A DNA stretch of 64,000 nt from Pseudomonas paracarnis (GCF_904063055.1 NZ_CAJFCN010000001.1:868001-932000), one strand, 5' to 3'. Shown: positions 8,379 to 16,938, counted from the stretch's first letter. The notes: a model not told the origin generated them from the letters alone. A program made the numbers and translations.

Positions 8379-8717
8379 CTACGCAACGAGGGATGCATCC
8401 GTCTTCGCCGACTTCTGCAACAAAAAACCGCTGATCTTGCTACCAAGTTCAAGCAGGTCTGCTGGATCCATCCCTGAAACTTCAACGGCGGTGAGACTGG
8501 GCGTGCTGATGCGCGGCAGTACCTTGATAACGCTGGCGACGTCCATTCGTAGCAGATCCACCAGGCTCACGCCGCGCAGCTCGCCGGAGTTCGGCTTGCG
8601 CAGTGTGATGCTGTCAATGCTGGTGGTGCCGCGACGGATTGGGGTGTCGAGCGTGACGGTGTTGTCATCGGCCAGTTGCTGCACATCAGGTTGTTCGGTG
8701 GCTGCTTTGGTGGTCAT
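8379..8717 (-). CDS. E: Tail assembly chaperone gpE
   Basis: The 112-aa protein belongs to the P2 gpE / phage tail assembly chaperone family. It contains VTLDTPIRRGTTSIDSITLRKPNSGELRGVSLVDLLRMD and the family-typical stretch RISTPSLTAVEVSGMDPADLLEL. It lies between the tube gene FII and E'/T. Its last codons include the slippery sequence read as GGT TTT TTG, where -1 slippage would extend it into E'. It is somewhat longer than P2 gpE (about 91 aa). Confidence 0.9.
   Translation of the reverse strand: MTTKAATEQPDVQQLADDNTVTLDTPIRRGTTSIDSITLRKPNSGELRGVSLVDLLRMDVASVIKVLPRISTPSLTAVEVSGMDPADLLELGSKISGFLLQKSAKTDASLVA
8421..8427 (-). other. Programmed -1 frameshift site for E+E'
   Basis: On the minus strand the heptamer T TTT TTG is in phase with E (GGT TTT TTG). 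After a -1 slip, reading continues without a stop through the E' ATG at 8370 to the E' TGA at 8251. The same heptamer is used in P2. The arrangement (chaperone, slippery site, extension, tape measure) is conserved in long-tailed phages. Confidence 0.85.
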
Positions 8718-8764
8718 TGGGAAAACTCCGGGTGGTTAAGGTTTGGTGTTTGATCTAAGGCGGG

Positions 8765-9280
8765 TCAGATGCCTATGGCGGTGCGGTGCTTCTCCAGCAT
8801 GTCCACGCCGTTGACCTTCTCGACGAAGTTGAGCAGGTCGATTTCGATGATTTCTTCGCCATCCACGGTCAGCTTGTAGTAGCTGCAGGTGGTGGTCATG
8901 GAGTGCTCAGTGTCCTCACCGGGCTGGGCGTCGCCCATCTCGATGGTTTCGTGGCGACCTCGCACGACCACTTCCACGTTGCTGACTTCGCCGGTGTCGT
9001 CCTGCTGGTAGGGGCCAGAGAACCGCAGGGCCACGCTGGAGGCGTTTACGGCACCGAACTGGCGCAGAGAGATCAGATCGAGGCCACCGGTCTTCCATTC
9101 GAACTGGATACCGTCATCGGAAAAGCCGAGGTCAGCTTTAACCGGGCCGTTCATGCCGCCGCCGCGATAGGCTTCCATCTTGCGGCCGAGGGCGGGCAGG
9201 GTGAGGGACTTCACCAAACCGAGGTAGCTGTTGCCGTCATTGAACAGGTTGAGGTTTTTGAGTTTGCGTGGCATTGCCAT
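8765..9280 (-). CDS. FII: Major tail tube protein gpFII
   Basis: The 171-aa protein matches P2 gpFII (about 172 aa), with the conserved opening MPRKLKNLNLFNDGNSYLG, a central RGGGMNGPVKADLGFSDDGI-type segment and the ending around LLNFVEKVNGVDMLEKHRTAIGI. It polymerises into the inner tail tube. It lies 57 bp after the sheath gene in the same operon. An alternative ATG two codons downstream (MPRKL) is also possible. Confidence 0.94.
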   Translation of the reverse strand: MAMPRKLKNLNLFNDGNSYLGLVKSLTLPALGRKMEAYRGGGMNGPVKADLGFSDDGIQFEWKTGGLDLISLRQFGAVNASSVALRFSGPYQQDDTGEVSNVEVVVRGRHETIEMGDAQPGEDTEHSMTTTCSYYKLTVDGEEIIEIDLLNFVEKVNGVDMLEKHRTAIGI

Positions 9281-9337
9281 GGCGGTGTTCTCCGGGGTAC
9301 GGGGTCAGGGTGAACTCCCCTTGCGGGGAGGCCCGGT

Positions 9338-10507
9338 TTAGCTGTTGATGCCCTTGGCGAAGTCGATCAAGTAGCGGTCGGTGATTCGCTGGCGGAAGGT
9401 GAGGTCTTCAAGCGGTGGCACGGGGGTGTAGTCGTAATCAACCCAGAGCTTGCCGGCCTTGAGGGTGTCCTTGGTGTTGATGTCGTCCGGGTACCAGCAG
9501 CTGCCGCCGATCAGGTAGCCCTGGGACTTCAACTCGCGCATCTTGGCGTTCACGCCTTCGACCAGGTCGCGTACCAGGGAGGCGTGCATCGGGCGGTCGA
9601 TGGCCCACATGTGCGCTTCGGCCATGGTGTCCGCGAGGATCTGCGCGGTGCGGGTGTAGTTTTCGAAGGCGAACAACGGGTCATCGCTGCAAGTGCGGCT
9701 ACCCCAGAAGCGGAAGCCGTTGGCGTTGATCAGCGTGGTGACTTCGTTGCTGTTGAGGTAGTTGGCGTCGGTGGCTGGGTTCTGTAGATCCCAGAATACG
9801 TCGGCGCTGATACCGGTCACGCCGCTGACGGCCACGTTGGAGAGGGTCTTGTGCCAGCCTGTCTCCTGATCGATCTTGGCGCGTAGGCCCAGCGCACGGG
9901 CCACTGCCGAGGCGGTGGTGGTCTTGTTGGCGACGGTGTCCCAGTTCTGGAAGTCCGGCCAGATCACCATCATCTCGCGGGCGCCGAAGTTCTCGCGGTA
10001 CGCCACCACCTCTTCCTTGGTTTTGCAGCCCCAGGCGCTGACGTAGGCAAAGGCACGAAGGTCTTTGGCAATGGCGCCAAGGGCGGTGGCCACCGGCAAA
10101 CTGTCCAGGCCAGGCACGCCGAGAATGCGCGGAGTCATGCCCACGCGGGACTTGGCGGCGAGCAAGGCTTTCATGCCGGTGTATTGGCCGTTCGGGGTCG
10201 TGCCGCCGATCAGGGCGCTGGTGGTGGCCGCTTCGTCCGCGCCTTCCTTGACTCGCACAACGATAACGTAGGGCTTGGTCTGGTCGGCGATGCCTTGCAG
10301 GCTCGCGGCCAGGGTGCCTTTGACGCCAGCTTTGCCAACGGCAGTTTGCACGTTGGTGAGCAGGACGGGCGTGTCCAGGGGGAAAACGAGTGGGTCCGCA
10401 TCTTCAGCCGTGCAAACCATGCCGATAACTGCGGTGGGAATAGTGCGAATGGGGCGGGTGCCGTCGTTGAGTTCGATGACCCGCACGCCGTGGAGATAAT
10501 CGGCCAT
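9338..10507 (-). CDS. FI: Contractile tail sheath protein gpFI
   Basis: The 389-aa protein is a P2 FI-type sheath, close to the usual length (about 396 aa). It begins MADYLHGVRVIELNDGTRPIRTIPTAVIGMV and ends with the family's ENYTRTAQILADTMAEAHMWAIDRPM and VPPLEDLTFRQRITDRYLIDFAKGI segments. It forms the contractile outer tail cylinder, marking the phage as myovirus-like. It is the first gene of the FI-to-D operon and is preceded by an Ogr-type dyad at 10584-10604. Confidence 0.96.
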   Translation of the reverse strand: MADYLHGVRVIELNDGTRPIRTIPTAVIGMVCTAEDADPLVFPLDTPVLLTNVQTAVGKAGVKGTLAASLQGIADQTKPYVIVVRVKEGADEAATTSALIGGTTPNGQYTGMKALLAAKSRVGMTPRILGVPGLDSLPVATALGAIAKDLRAFAYVSAWGCKTKEEVVAYRENFGAREMMVIWPDFQNWDTVANKTTTASAVARALGLRAKIDQETGWHKTLSNVAVSGVTGISADVFWDLQNPATDANYLNSNEVTTLINANGFRFWGSRTCSDDPLFAFENYTRTAQILADTMAEAHMWAIDRPMHASLVRDLVEGVNAKMRELKSQGYLIGGSCWYPDDINTKDTLKAGKLWVDYDYTPVPPLEDLTFRQRITDRYLIDFAKGINS

Positions 10508-10583
10508 GGGTTGGTGCCTGCGCTGTGATGGAATGACAGTGCAGAGGTTGCCGCGCGCGCGCCGTATGAGCGAGGTGCAGGGC

Positions 10584-10604
10584 TTGTACAGCCCTGCCTT
10601 ACAA
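10584..10604 (-). promoter_or_regulatory. Putative Ogr-activated late promoter dyad upstream of FI
   Basis: TTGTA and TACAA halves form a TGT-N13-ACA dyad about 80-97 bp upstream of the FI start. The same spacing occurs at 14977 and 22411 in this prophage. A nested hairpin (AGGGCT-TGTAC-AGCCCT) could also terminate the preceding tail-fibre transcript. Confidence 0.65.
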
Positions 10605-10609
10605 GGTGT

Positions 10610-11035
10610 TCAGTCTGTTTGAGTGGTGCCAGGTTGCGCCGGCCATTGAGTGTCGCGCGGAAAACCTGGCTGCTGGTCTATCCGCATTAGCGCAATGCGG
10701 TAGCGCTTCCACTCAATCAATGCAGCTTGTTCCTCGGTGGTTGCTTCGCCCAGATCGACCGCATCCTGTAGCGTGGCAATCTTGGTGCTGGCCTCTCTGA
10801 CCAGGTCGTCGCGCTTCGCCAACGCTACCGCACGCAGTTCTTGTTCTGATGGCGGTTGGACGTCTATCAGCACGGGATAGCCTTTATCATCAGCGACGAT
10901 GCACTGCCCTTGTACCTGGCCTTTGAGGAGTTCCAGACGATACGCAGCACTGATTTCAACCTTATCGTCAGGGATCGCTTTTTTGTTCACCTGGTCCTCA
11001 TAAAAACCGCCCGTGCTTTCACAGTAGTAAATCAT
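10610..11035 (-). CDS. Tail fibre assembly chaperone (gpG-like)
   Basis: The 141-aa protein belongs to the caudovirus tail-fibre assembly family. Its N-terminus (MIYYCESTGGFY) has the typical visual-start motif, and its C-terminal half contains the conserved LQDAVDLGEATTEEQAALIEWKRYRIALMRID. It helps fold and trimerise the adjacent fibre. It lies 8 bp downstream of the fibre gene and ends the V-to-fibre operon, just before the FI promoter dyad. Confidence 0.88.
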   Translation of the reverse strand: MIYYCESTGGFYEDQVNKKAIPDDKVEISAAYRLELLKGQVQGQCIVADDKGYPVLIDVQPPSEQELRAVALAKRDDLVREASTKIATLQDAVDLGEATTEEQAALIEWKRYRIALMRIDQQPGFPRDTQWPAQPGTTQTD

Positions 11036-11043
11036 GTTGCCTC

Positions 11044-12489
11044 CTAATATCCGATGGAAATCCAGGGCGAGTTGGGCTGGCCCGAGGTGCCCACAGCGCT
11101 GATTCTGAACCGTGACTCGTTGATGTATGCGACGCCAAGCGAGCTGGACCCCGTGGTGTTACCGGACGAGTAGGAGTTGCTGACCATGGTCATCAAGTGA
11201 GCGTTGGGGTAGGACACGGGATAGTTCACTTCTACCGATGCACCAGGGGCAATCGAGCCGCCAGTACCCCATTGAATGGTCAACCCTTTAAGCCACGCCG
11301 GGAAACAAATGTAACCCTGTGAGCCAATCATGATGGCGAAGCCAAAAAGCAGCTTCTTAGGGGTGATGCTCGAGCGGTCATCCTCGCCGGCAACCGTCTG
11401 AGTTAACGTCGCAATCCGGGTCAGGCCCAATAGCGATTCAGTCGCCTGAACCACTTTTGCCGCGATGGCCTGCCATACGCGCAATGCGCTCATAGGTTTG
11501 TTGGTGTCGGCGCCTGTTTCGGCTTCTGCCTGAGTGGCAAACGCAACGCCGTAGCCACTCAGCGAGTTCGGTAAGCCGTTGAGAGATGCAAACTTGAGGC
11601 CTGTCAGCCCTGCGCCGTTGCCGTTGACGACACCGGTAATGTCCACCCCGGCCGAGGTCACCCGCACGCCGTTACCAGATGCCCAAGGCGAGCTACCCAG
11701 GCCCATAAAGGCACAGCGCACGGCGTTGCCGTTACCCCAGACGCCCACGCCGCCGATAACGTTCTGGCCGTCGCGTGATTTGGTCAGCACGCCACCGGCC
11801 CACGATTCGGATTCGTTTGCCAGGACGAACAGGCTGCGCCCGCCGATCAGACGGAGTTCGCCGTCCACATCGCCCCCCGACAATGACAAGGCATCGGTAA
11901 TGCCGTAGCCCTCAAGCGTCGTCGGGTTGTAGCCCTTGACCACTACGCCGCGTTTGTCGATGGTCACCCGGTGAAACGTGCCGGGTGCTTTGTTCGGCGG
12001 CAGTACTGTGTCAATCGACAGGTCAACATATTCTCGGGTTGCCAGGACCACGGCCGGATCGATCTTCAACACGATGTTGCCGGTGCTGGAAACAATGAAG
12101 TTCATCCGCACAATTTGCGTGCGCCCGGAGCCTTGGGACAATAGCGACTTGTAGCTAGGGGCACAGTTGGCGACGGCGACTAAATCACCGTCTTCGTCAT
12201 ACAACCCCATCTCCCTAATCCACCAGCCCCCTACCTCTGCGGGAATGACCTGCTCGGCGATGATGACGGCGGGGTTTACCGGGTCGATCATGAGTTGATT
12301 CAGGGGCGCTCGGCGCCGCTCGTTGATCAGCTTGGTTTGGGTCGGATTGGGAACCGGGTTAGTGTCGTTTGCATCGCCCACCCCCAGCGCCGTGAGCTTC
12401 CAAGGGAGCCCCAATGAATTTGCGTTTGCCAGTTTGGCCGCCCCCACATTGGTGAGGATCGCCATAAATTGCGAGTTCTGATCGATCAT
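11044..12489 (-). CDS. H: Tail fibre protein (gpH-like)
   Basis: The 481-aa protein has an N-terminal phage tail-collar fibre (DUF3751) region at about residues 1-155 (AILTNVGAAKLANANSLG; GGWWIREMGLYDEDGDLVAVANCAPSYKSL), a middle with GYGITDA-type repeats, and a C-terminal domain like the gp53-type receptor-binding tip (GYICFPAWLKGLTIQWGTGG...FRISAVGTSGQPNSPWISIGY). It should determine host range. It is shorter than P2 gpH (about 669 aa). Its start overlaps the end of I by 4 bp. Confidence 0.92.
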   Translation of the reverse strand: MIDQNSQFMAILTNVGAAKLANANSLGLPWKLTALGVGDANDTNPVPNPTQTKLINERRRAPLNQLMIDPVNPAVIIAEQVIPAEVGGWWIREMGLYDEDGDLVAVANCAPSYKSLLSQGSGRTQIVRMNFIVSSTGNIVLKIDPAVVLATREYVDLSIDTVLPPNKAPGTFHRVTIDKRGVVVKGYNPTTLEGYGITDALSLSGGDVDGELRLIGGRSLFVLANESESWAGGVLTKSRDGQNVIGGVGVWGNGNAVRCAFMGLGSSPWASGNGVRVTSAGVDITGVVNGNGAGLTGLKFASLNGLPNSLSGYGVAFATQAEAETGADTNKPMSALRVWQAIAAKVVQATESLLGLTRIATLTQTVAGEDDRSSITPKKLLFGFAIMIGSQGYICFPAWLKGLTIQWGTGGSIAPGASVEVNYPVSYPNAHLMTMVSNSYSSGNTTGSSSLGVAYINESRFRISAVGTSGQPNSPWISIGY

Positions 12490-13106
12490 GGGTACACGTC
12501 CAGGGTGTCAATGCTGTGTTCGCGGCCTACCACACCGATGTAGCCAGTGACTTCAATGTCACGCTGCACAGGCGGGTAGACGTCGATTACGTCGCCTTCA
12601 TAAACGGCGACACCAATGTTGAGAACGCCTTGCGTTTCCAGACTGATGGCGAGGCCGGTCAAGTGACGGGTGAGGGGCTTGGCGTCGTCGATTAGCCAGG
12701 TCAGTTCCAGGTACATTTCTTCGGTGATGCCGGTGTCCAGCACGCCGACCTTTAAGGCAAACGTTCCCGGCACCCCCTCGGGCACGGTCTCCCACCACTC
12801 CATCACTTCAATCAGGTAGCCCAGAGGCTCGACTACTCGGCGCAGTGCGCCGATGGTGCCTTTGCGCGAGTGGATGTAATGGGATGAACGAATGGCGGTG
12901 CGCTTAGCTGCCTCGGTCCATTTGCTGTCCCAGCGGTCGACTGAGAAAGCCCAAGCCAGGTACGGCAGCAGTTCAAGCGGGCATTTATTCGGGTCGCAGA
13001 GTTGACGCAAGGGAATGGGGACGCGCTGGATCTGTGCAAGTGCCTGCGCCGCTTGGCGTTCTAGCGGCGTATCGTTACCCGGTAACAGCTGCTGCGTGCT
13101 CATCAC
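12486..13106 (-). CDS. I: Baseplate protein gpI
   Basis: The 206-aa protein belongs to the phage tail protein I family (P2 gpI about 176 aa), with the signature LPYLAWAFSVDRWDSKW near residues 46-62 and RKGTIGALRRVVEPLGY. It is a baseplate wedge component connecting to the fibres. It overlaps both neighbours by 4 bp (ATGA), so the W-J-I-H block is translationally coupled. Confidence 0.93.
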   Translation of the reverse strand: MMSTQQLLPGNDTPLERQAAQALAQIQRVPIPLRQLCDPNKCPLELLPYLAWAFSVDRWDSKWTEAAKRTAIRSSHYIHSRKGTIGALRRVVEPLGYLIEVMEWWETVPEGVPGTFALKVGVLDTGITEEMYLELTWLIDDAKPLTRHLTGLAISLETQGVLNIGVAVYEGDVIDVYPPVQRDIEVTGYIGVVGREHSIDTLDVYP

Positions 13107-14014
13107 TCAACGCCTCGGATCAATGTGATGCCGGTGCAATAGGGCGCTTGAGCCTTGGTCGCGACAATGTCCACCCAACCTTCGAGTTCGACCTTGCGCA
13201 CGCCTTCGACGTGGAGCGCGGCATGCAGGGCCGATTCCGAAACTTCCATCCCCAGGCGGCGCCGTTGATGAACGTAGGCCAGCAGGCGCTGTTCGGCAGC
13301 GGCCAGGATAGGTTCCGACTCCGGACCGCTCGACAACAAATAGAGCTTGGCCTTGACCTGGTAATTCAGGATTTGCGCGCCCTGAACGGTGAGACGGTCG
13401 GCCACGGGCCGGCGGTCGTCGTCGCTCAGGTAAGCGTTGACGACGGCAAGCAGCTCGGGGGGCGCCGTGCCATCGCCCAGCAATGATTGAACCGTGACCA
13501 CGGCGACGGCAGGAGAGGGGCTTTCGGCGGTGGCGTCGGCCACGCGACCGTCCGCTGCCCTAGCATGGAAGATGTAGCTGTTGCGTGGGCCGGCAGTGCT
13601 CAACCCTTCCCAGGCCATCTGCGCACGCTCGCGCAGGCTGTCGTCGCTTTCCATCAAAGTAGGGATCGGCGGTACGGCATTGGCTTTGCCTTGCTGAATC
13701 ACCAGGCGCTTGACGTTGAAGTTACCGGCCAACTGTTCCAGGTCAGTGCCACGCGCGGTGGCGAGCAGGTTGGCAAGCGACGCTTCGTTGACCCGTTGAC
13801 GCCACACGGTCTCGCGGTAGGCGTTTTCCTGCAGCAACTTGGTCAGTGGCTCCGAATCTTTTGCCAGGCGGGCCGCGATTTGGGCCTGCTCTTCCACCGG
13901 CCACAAGCTGATCATGTAGGCCCTTCGTTCAGCCAGGATCAGTTCGAAGTCAATTTGCTCGACGATCTGCGGCGGCGGTAGCTGACTGAGGTCAATGGCG
14001 GCGAAACTGTTCAT
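13103..14014 (-). CDS. J: Baseplate assembly protein gpJ
   Basis: The 303-aa protein is a P2 gpJ homologue (about 302 aa) with the Baseplate_J signature IDLSQLPPPQIVEQIDFELILAERRA at the N-terminus and the central RERAQMAWEGLSTAGPRNSYIFHA. It builds the baseplate wedge together with W and I. It overlaps W upstream and I downstream by 4 bp. Confidence 0.95.
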   Translation of the reverse strand: MNSFAAIDLSQLPPPQIVEQIDFELILAERRAYMISLWPVEEQAQIAARLAKDSEPLTKLLQENAYRETVWRQRVNEASLANLLATARGTDLEQLAGNFNVKRLVIQQGKANAVPPIPTLMESDDSLRERAQMAWEGLSTAGPRNSYIFHARAADGRVADATAESPSPAVAVVTVQSLLGDGTAPPELLAVVNAYLSDDDRRPVADRLTVQGAQILNYQVKAKLYLLSSGPESEPILAAAEQRLLAYVHQRRRLGMEVSESALHAALHVEGVRKVELEGWVDIVATKAQAPYCTGITLIRGVE

Positions 14015-14355
14015 ACACTGCCTCCCAGCTGCAACGGCACGCTGAGGCTTAGTGGCTCATTGGTGTCCACCACAGTGCCCTCCAGATCGATCGAGGCCTG
14101 GCCCTGCATGTTTGCTCCCGCGAACTGCACACGGCTCAGGCTGATGCGGGTTTCCCAGCGCATAAGGGCCATGACCGTGGCGGCGTAAACGCGCAGACGG
14201 TTGACGTCGTTGAAGGGGTGATCCACCAGCTCGGGTACCAAGCTGCCGTATTCGCGGCGCATTACACGCGTGCCAATGCGGGTGGTGAGAATGTCGGTGA
14301 TTGCCTGACTGATGTGCTCGCGCTCGCTGATGGCGCCGCCGGTATGTCGGTTCAT
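14011..14355 (-). CDS. W: Baseplate wedge protein gpW (gp25-like)
   Basis: The 114-aa protein is a GPW/gp25 family lysozyme-like baseplate component with the conserved RIGTRVMRREYGSLVPELVDHP and REHISQAITDILTT segments. The size equals that of P2 gpW (about 115 aa). It overlaps V by 4 bp and J by 4 bp. Confidence 0.95.
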   Translation of the reverse strand: MNRHTGGAISEREHISQAITDILTTRIGTRVMRREYGSLVPELVDHPFNDVNRLRVYAATVMALMRWETRISLSRVQFAGANMQGQASIDLEGTVVDTNEPLSLSVPLQLGGSV

Positions 14356-14930
14356 GATGGTATGGGCGCCCCGGATTGGTCGCCACCGGCCTTGACCCCG
14401 GTGTGCGGGTGTTTGACCAAGCTGACGCCGGCCGCGATCACATCAATAGAAACCTGGACCTGGCCGGTGACGGTCTGATTCCCGGTTTGGATGTAGTCGC
14501 CCTGGTGCGTGATGTCGCCTACCAGGTTGATACCGCCCTTGCTGATCAGATTGGTGGTGCCGCCGTCGACCAGCGTGGCGTTGAGGTGATGGGCGATGCT
14601 GTCGTACTCGATCACCGTGCCGTCGGCGTAGGTGCGGCGGTGCAGGCCGGCGCGGTTACCGTTGGCCGGGACATGGTCGCTGAATACGCCTGTCACGACG
14701 ATGCCGTTGGCGAGCTGGCCGGATGGGCTGACCAGCATCACTTGCTCCCCGACGGTGGGCGGGTCCCACTCGCGATCAGCCCCAGCACGTAAAGCGAGCC
14801 AAGGAAGCCAGGCGGTGGTCAGCTTTCCGGTTGTTACCTGCACGCGCGGGGGCTCCATCTGCACGGCGGCGATGACGCCGAAGCGGATGAGGTTTTCGAG
14901 CAGGCGGGCGAGGGCGGCTAAGTCGTTCAT
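14352..14930 (-). CDS. V: Baseplate spike protein gpV
   Basis: The 192-aa protein is a P2 gpV-type central spike. It has an N-terminal OB-like domain (LENLIRFGVIAAVQMEPPRVQVTTGKLTTAWLPWLALRAGADREWDPPTVGEQVMLVSPSG), then a beta-helical tail ending around HPHTGVKAGGDQSGAPI. The H-P-H-T-G motif near the C-terminus is consistent with a metal-stabilised tip for membrane piercing, as in P2 gpV. It is the first gene of the V-W-J-I-H operon, with an Ogr-type dyad just upstream. Confidence 0.94.
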   Translation of the reverse strand: MNDLAALARLLENLIRFGVIAAVQMEPPRVQVTTGKLTTAWLPWLALRAGADREWDPPTVGEQVMLVSPSGQLANGIVVTGVFSDHVPANGNRAGLHRRTYADGTVIEYDSIAHHLNATLVDGGTTNLISKGGINLVGDITHQGDYIQTGNQTVTGQVQVSIDVIAAGVSLVKHPHTGVKAGGDQSGAPIPS

Positions 14931-14976
14931 GGCGCCGATGGTGGCGCCACGCGCGTGCGGGCGCAGCTTCGGCGCC

Positions 14977-14997
14977 TTGTAGGAGGGGGATCTACAG
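14977..14997 (-). promoter_or_regulatory. Putative Ogr-activated late promoter dyad upstream of V
   Basis: TTGTAG and CTACA halves form a TGT-N13-ACA dyad overlapping the stop codon of S and lying about 50-65 bp upstream of the V start, the position expected for an activator that binds at around -55. The spacing matches the dyads at 10584 and 22411. Confidence 0.7.
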
Positions 14998-15450
14998 TGT
15001 CAGGTGGGCCAACAAGCTGTCGCGGATCAGATCAAGGTCTTCGTCCGTAAAGCCCAGTACCTCGCGTTGTTCGTAGCGCACTTCGGGCGCGTCACGTTCC
15101 GCGCGGTCTTTCAAACCGAATTGGTGCACCCTGGCGATGCGGGAGATTCGCCCTGTGAAACCCACGGTCACAGCGTTGCTATCGCCTCGGGCCTTCATGT
15201 AGGTCGCGGTACGCAGCTTTTTGAACATCTCAACTTTGCGCCGGATGCGGCCTTGCTTGCCGCGCAAGTCCCGCTTTTTTCGTGGTGCGAACTTGCTGCC
15301 GTCCGGGTTTTGCTGTGTCAGCACCCGCTTTTGCTGGCTGCGCCGCAGTTCCTGGCCGATGGATCGGGCGAGCTGATTGCGGGCGGCTGGCTGGAGTTGC
15401 TCCAGCAGGCCGGACGCCCAGGTCTCCAGGGCTTCAAGCTTACTTGTCAT
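14992..15450 (-). CDS. S: Tail completion protein gpS
   Basis: The 152-aa protein matches the P2 gpS / virion morphogenesis family (about 150 aa): LEALETWASGLLEQLQPAARNQLARSIGQELRRSQQKRVLTQQNPDGSKFAPRKK is the typical N-terminal block. It completes the tail for head joining. It overlaps the end of R by 11 bp and ends the long O-to-S transcript. Confidence 0.92.
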   Translation of the reverse strand: MTSKLEALETWASGLLEQLQPAARNQLARSIGQELRRSQQKRVLTQQNPDGSKFAPRKKRDLRGKQGRIRRKVEMFKKLRTATYMKARGDSNAVTVGFTGRISRIARVHQFGLKDRAERDAPEVRYEQREVLGFTDEDLDLIRDSLLAHLTL

Positions 15451-15922
15451 CAGGCACTACCCATTCGCTGTCGTTGCCCTGGGAACCTGGCACCCAATTC
15501 GGATCGAGGTAACCCGCCACTCGCTGCGGCTCGCCGGCATGCTTCACGGTTGTATTGCCTTGTGCATCCGTGCCTACCACCACCCGCTCTGTCAGGCGCA
15601 ATGTGAGGCCGAGATCCACCTTGTCTTTATCGAGAATGTCGGCTTCGAACTGAATACCGGTCTGCATTTTTTCGTAGTTTTCGAGCAGCTCCGGTTGGTT
15701 GATGCTGATCCACCCCAGCACGGGCAGTATTACGCTGTCAGGGTGCCCCGCGAAGGCGGTAAAGATGATCTGCAGATCGTAGCTGTACTCAAAAGAAAGG
15801 GTTGCCGCAGCGGTGCAGCGGACCTTGCCGTTGTCGATGAAGATCAGCAACAGGTCGGGGTTGTGCTGCAGCTCGGCAACGGTGGTCAACAGGTGAGCGC
15901 GCAGGCTCTCGGGCTTGTTCAT
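15440..15922 (-). CDS. R: Tail completion protein gpR
   Basis: The product is 160 aa from the ATG at 15922, chosen because it begins MNKPESLRAHLLTTVAELQHNPDLLLIFIDNGKVR, the standard P2 gpR start, and because this ATG overlaps the Rz1 stop (ATGA). The family acts with gpS at the tail-head interface. The size agrees with P2 gpR (about 155 aa). Confidence 0.92.
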   Translation of the reverse strand: MNKPESLRAHLLTTVAELQHNPDLLLIFIDNGKVRCTAAATLSFEYSYDLQIIFTAFAGHPDSVILPVLGWISINQPELLENYEKMQTGIQFEADILDKDKVDLGLTLRLTERVVVGTDAQGNTTVKHAGEPQRVAGYLDPNWVPGSQGNDSEWVVPDDK

Positions 15923-16176
15923 GGGTGGGCCTGCTGGTGTTTGTAGACCATGTCGACCTGGGCGGCGCAATCGGCCCAGGCGGCTTCGGCGCGGTCTTCG
16001 TCGGTGAGTAGGTCGCCGTTATCGGCCGGGCTTGTCGCTGGCAGCTGGCACGGCACCACGGCCGGACAGCCAGTCACGGTAAGCTGCGGCGCCGGTGAGG
16101 GCGGGGCGTTCACGCAGCCGGCGAGCAACGTCAGGCAAAGGCTGAGCAGCCCAGTCGCGTAGTTCGTCGTTTTCAC
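15919..16176 (-). CDS. Rz1: Spanin outer-membrane lipoprotein Rz1
   Basis: The 85-aa protein has a lipoprotein signal with lipobox LAGC (Cys21) followed by a proline-rich stretch (APPSPAP), as expected for Rz1. Its first half overlaps the end of Rz in another frame and the rest extends beyond it, ending in an ATGA overlap with R. With Rz it forms the spanin that fuses inner and outer membranes in the last step of lysis. Confidence 0.85.
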   Translation of the reverse strand: MKTTNYATGLLSLCLTLLAGCVNAPPSPAPQLTVTGCPAVVPCQLPATSPADNGDLLTDEDRAEAAWADCAAQVDMVYKHQQAHP

Positions 16177-16462
16177 GTTTCAGTTCCTCTATGGTTCGTG
16201 CGCGCTTTGCCAGGGCCAGGCGCAGTTGATCCTGCTGGGCGCGCAGAGCTGACTGGTTTTCGCGCTCTTGCTTCAGGGTGGCGGTGAGCGTGGTAGCGGT
16301 CGCCAGGTTGCGGTCGGCGTCTTTGCGGGCAGTCTTGACAGCGTCATTTGCCCGCTCGGTTTGGCCTTCAGCGACGTCGATGCGCTGTTGCTGGCCCCAA
16401 ATTAGCAGCGCCAGGGCGCCGAGCAGGGCAAAGCCGTACAGGGCCTGGCGCAGGGTACTCAT
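16019..16462 (-). CDS. Rz: Spanin inner-membrane subunit Rz (LysB-like)
   Basis: The product is 147 aa from the ATG at 16462, which overlaps the stop of the upstream gene (ATGA). It has one N-terminal transmembrane helix (LYGFALLGALALLIWGQQ, about residues 8-25) and a long periplasmic coiled coil rich in Gln, Arg and Glu (residues about 30-105). This is classical Rz architecture. It pairs with the overlapping Rz1. Confidence 0.87.
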   Translation of the reverse strand: MSTLRQALYGFALLGALALLIWGQQQRIDVAEGQTERANDAVKTARKDADRNLATATTLTATLKQERENQSALRAQQDQLRLALAKRARTIEELKRENDELRDWAAQPLPDVARRLRERPALTGAAAYRDWLSGRGAVPAASDKPGR

Positions 16463-16938
16463 GACAGGAACTCGCCCAAGATAAATGCGCGGAATTCCTC
16501 GGGGCTGTACGTGGCTCTGCACTCAGTTAACCAACTGTCTGGCTTCAGGCCGAAAAACCAGAAGTGCCGCTGAAAGTGCAAGCCATTGACTTCTATCAAC
16601 CTCAGTAGCAAGTCATTTTCAGGGGTGTCGACTCCGAGTCGCCTTACCTTCTTTGCAGTCGTTGCGTAGTAAGCCCCAGCGCGAATCTTTGTTGATTTGA
16701 GCCAGTCGAACTCGTCGTAAAACCAGACGGCGTTCGATAAATCAATGCCTGGAGGAGGGCTTTTACCATCTGAAAGAACAATGACACCCGGTACCAATCC
16801 GAGATCAAATTTAGCGAGGTAGGTGACAAAAATTACAGTCCTACCCTGACCATAGAGTTCGTTCGCAAACTGGACCAGGCGCTTGGTTTTGCCTGTTTGG
16901 CGAGGAGAGATTTCGAGGTAGGCGATTTTCGGATTCAT
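16459..16938 (-). CDS. P-loop NTPase-like protein inserted in the lysis block
   Basis: The 159-aa protein has a Walker A-like sequence SPRQTGKT at residues 11-18 and a Walker B-like AVWFYDEFD around residues 70-78 (Asp75-Glu76). The arrangement resembles a minimal P-loop NTPase such as a terminase or helicase N-terminal core, but I recognise no family. It lies between two small paralogues and Rz, overlapping both neighbours by 4 bp, so it is firmly part of the lysis-region transcript. It has no signal peptide or transmembrane segment. A role in lysis is not implied by its sequence. Confidence 0.7.
   Translation of the reverse strand: MNPKIAYLEISPRQTGKTKRLVQFANELYGQGRTVIFVTYLAKFDLGLVPGVIVLSDGKSPPPGIDLSNAVWFYDEFDWLKSTKIRAGAYYATTAKKVRRLGVDTPENDLLLRLIEVNGLHFQRHFWFFGLKPDSWLTECRATYSPEEFRAFILGEFLS

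Noticed and set aside
16459..16938. P-loop protein considered as a Zot-like or terminase fragment
   Set aside because: It is complete, with its own start and overlapped neighbours, and lacks the Zot membrane segment and the terminase nuclease domain.
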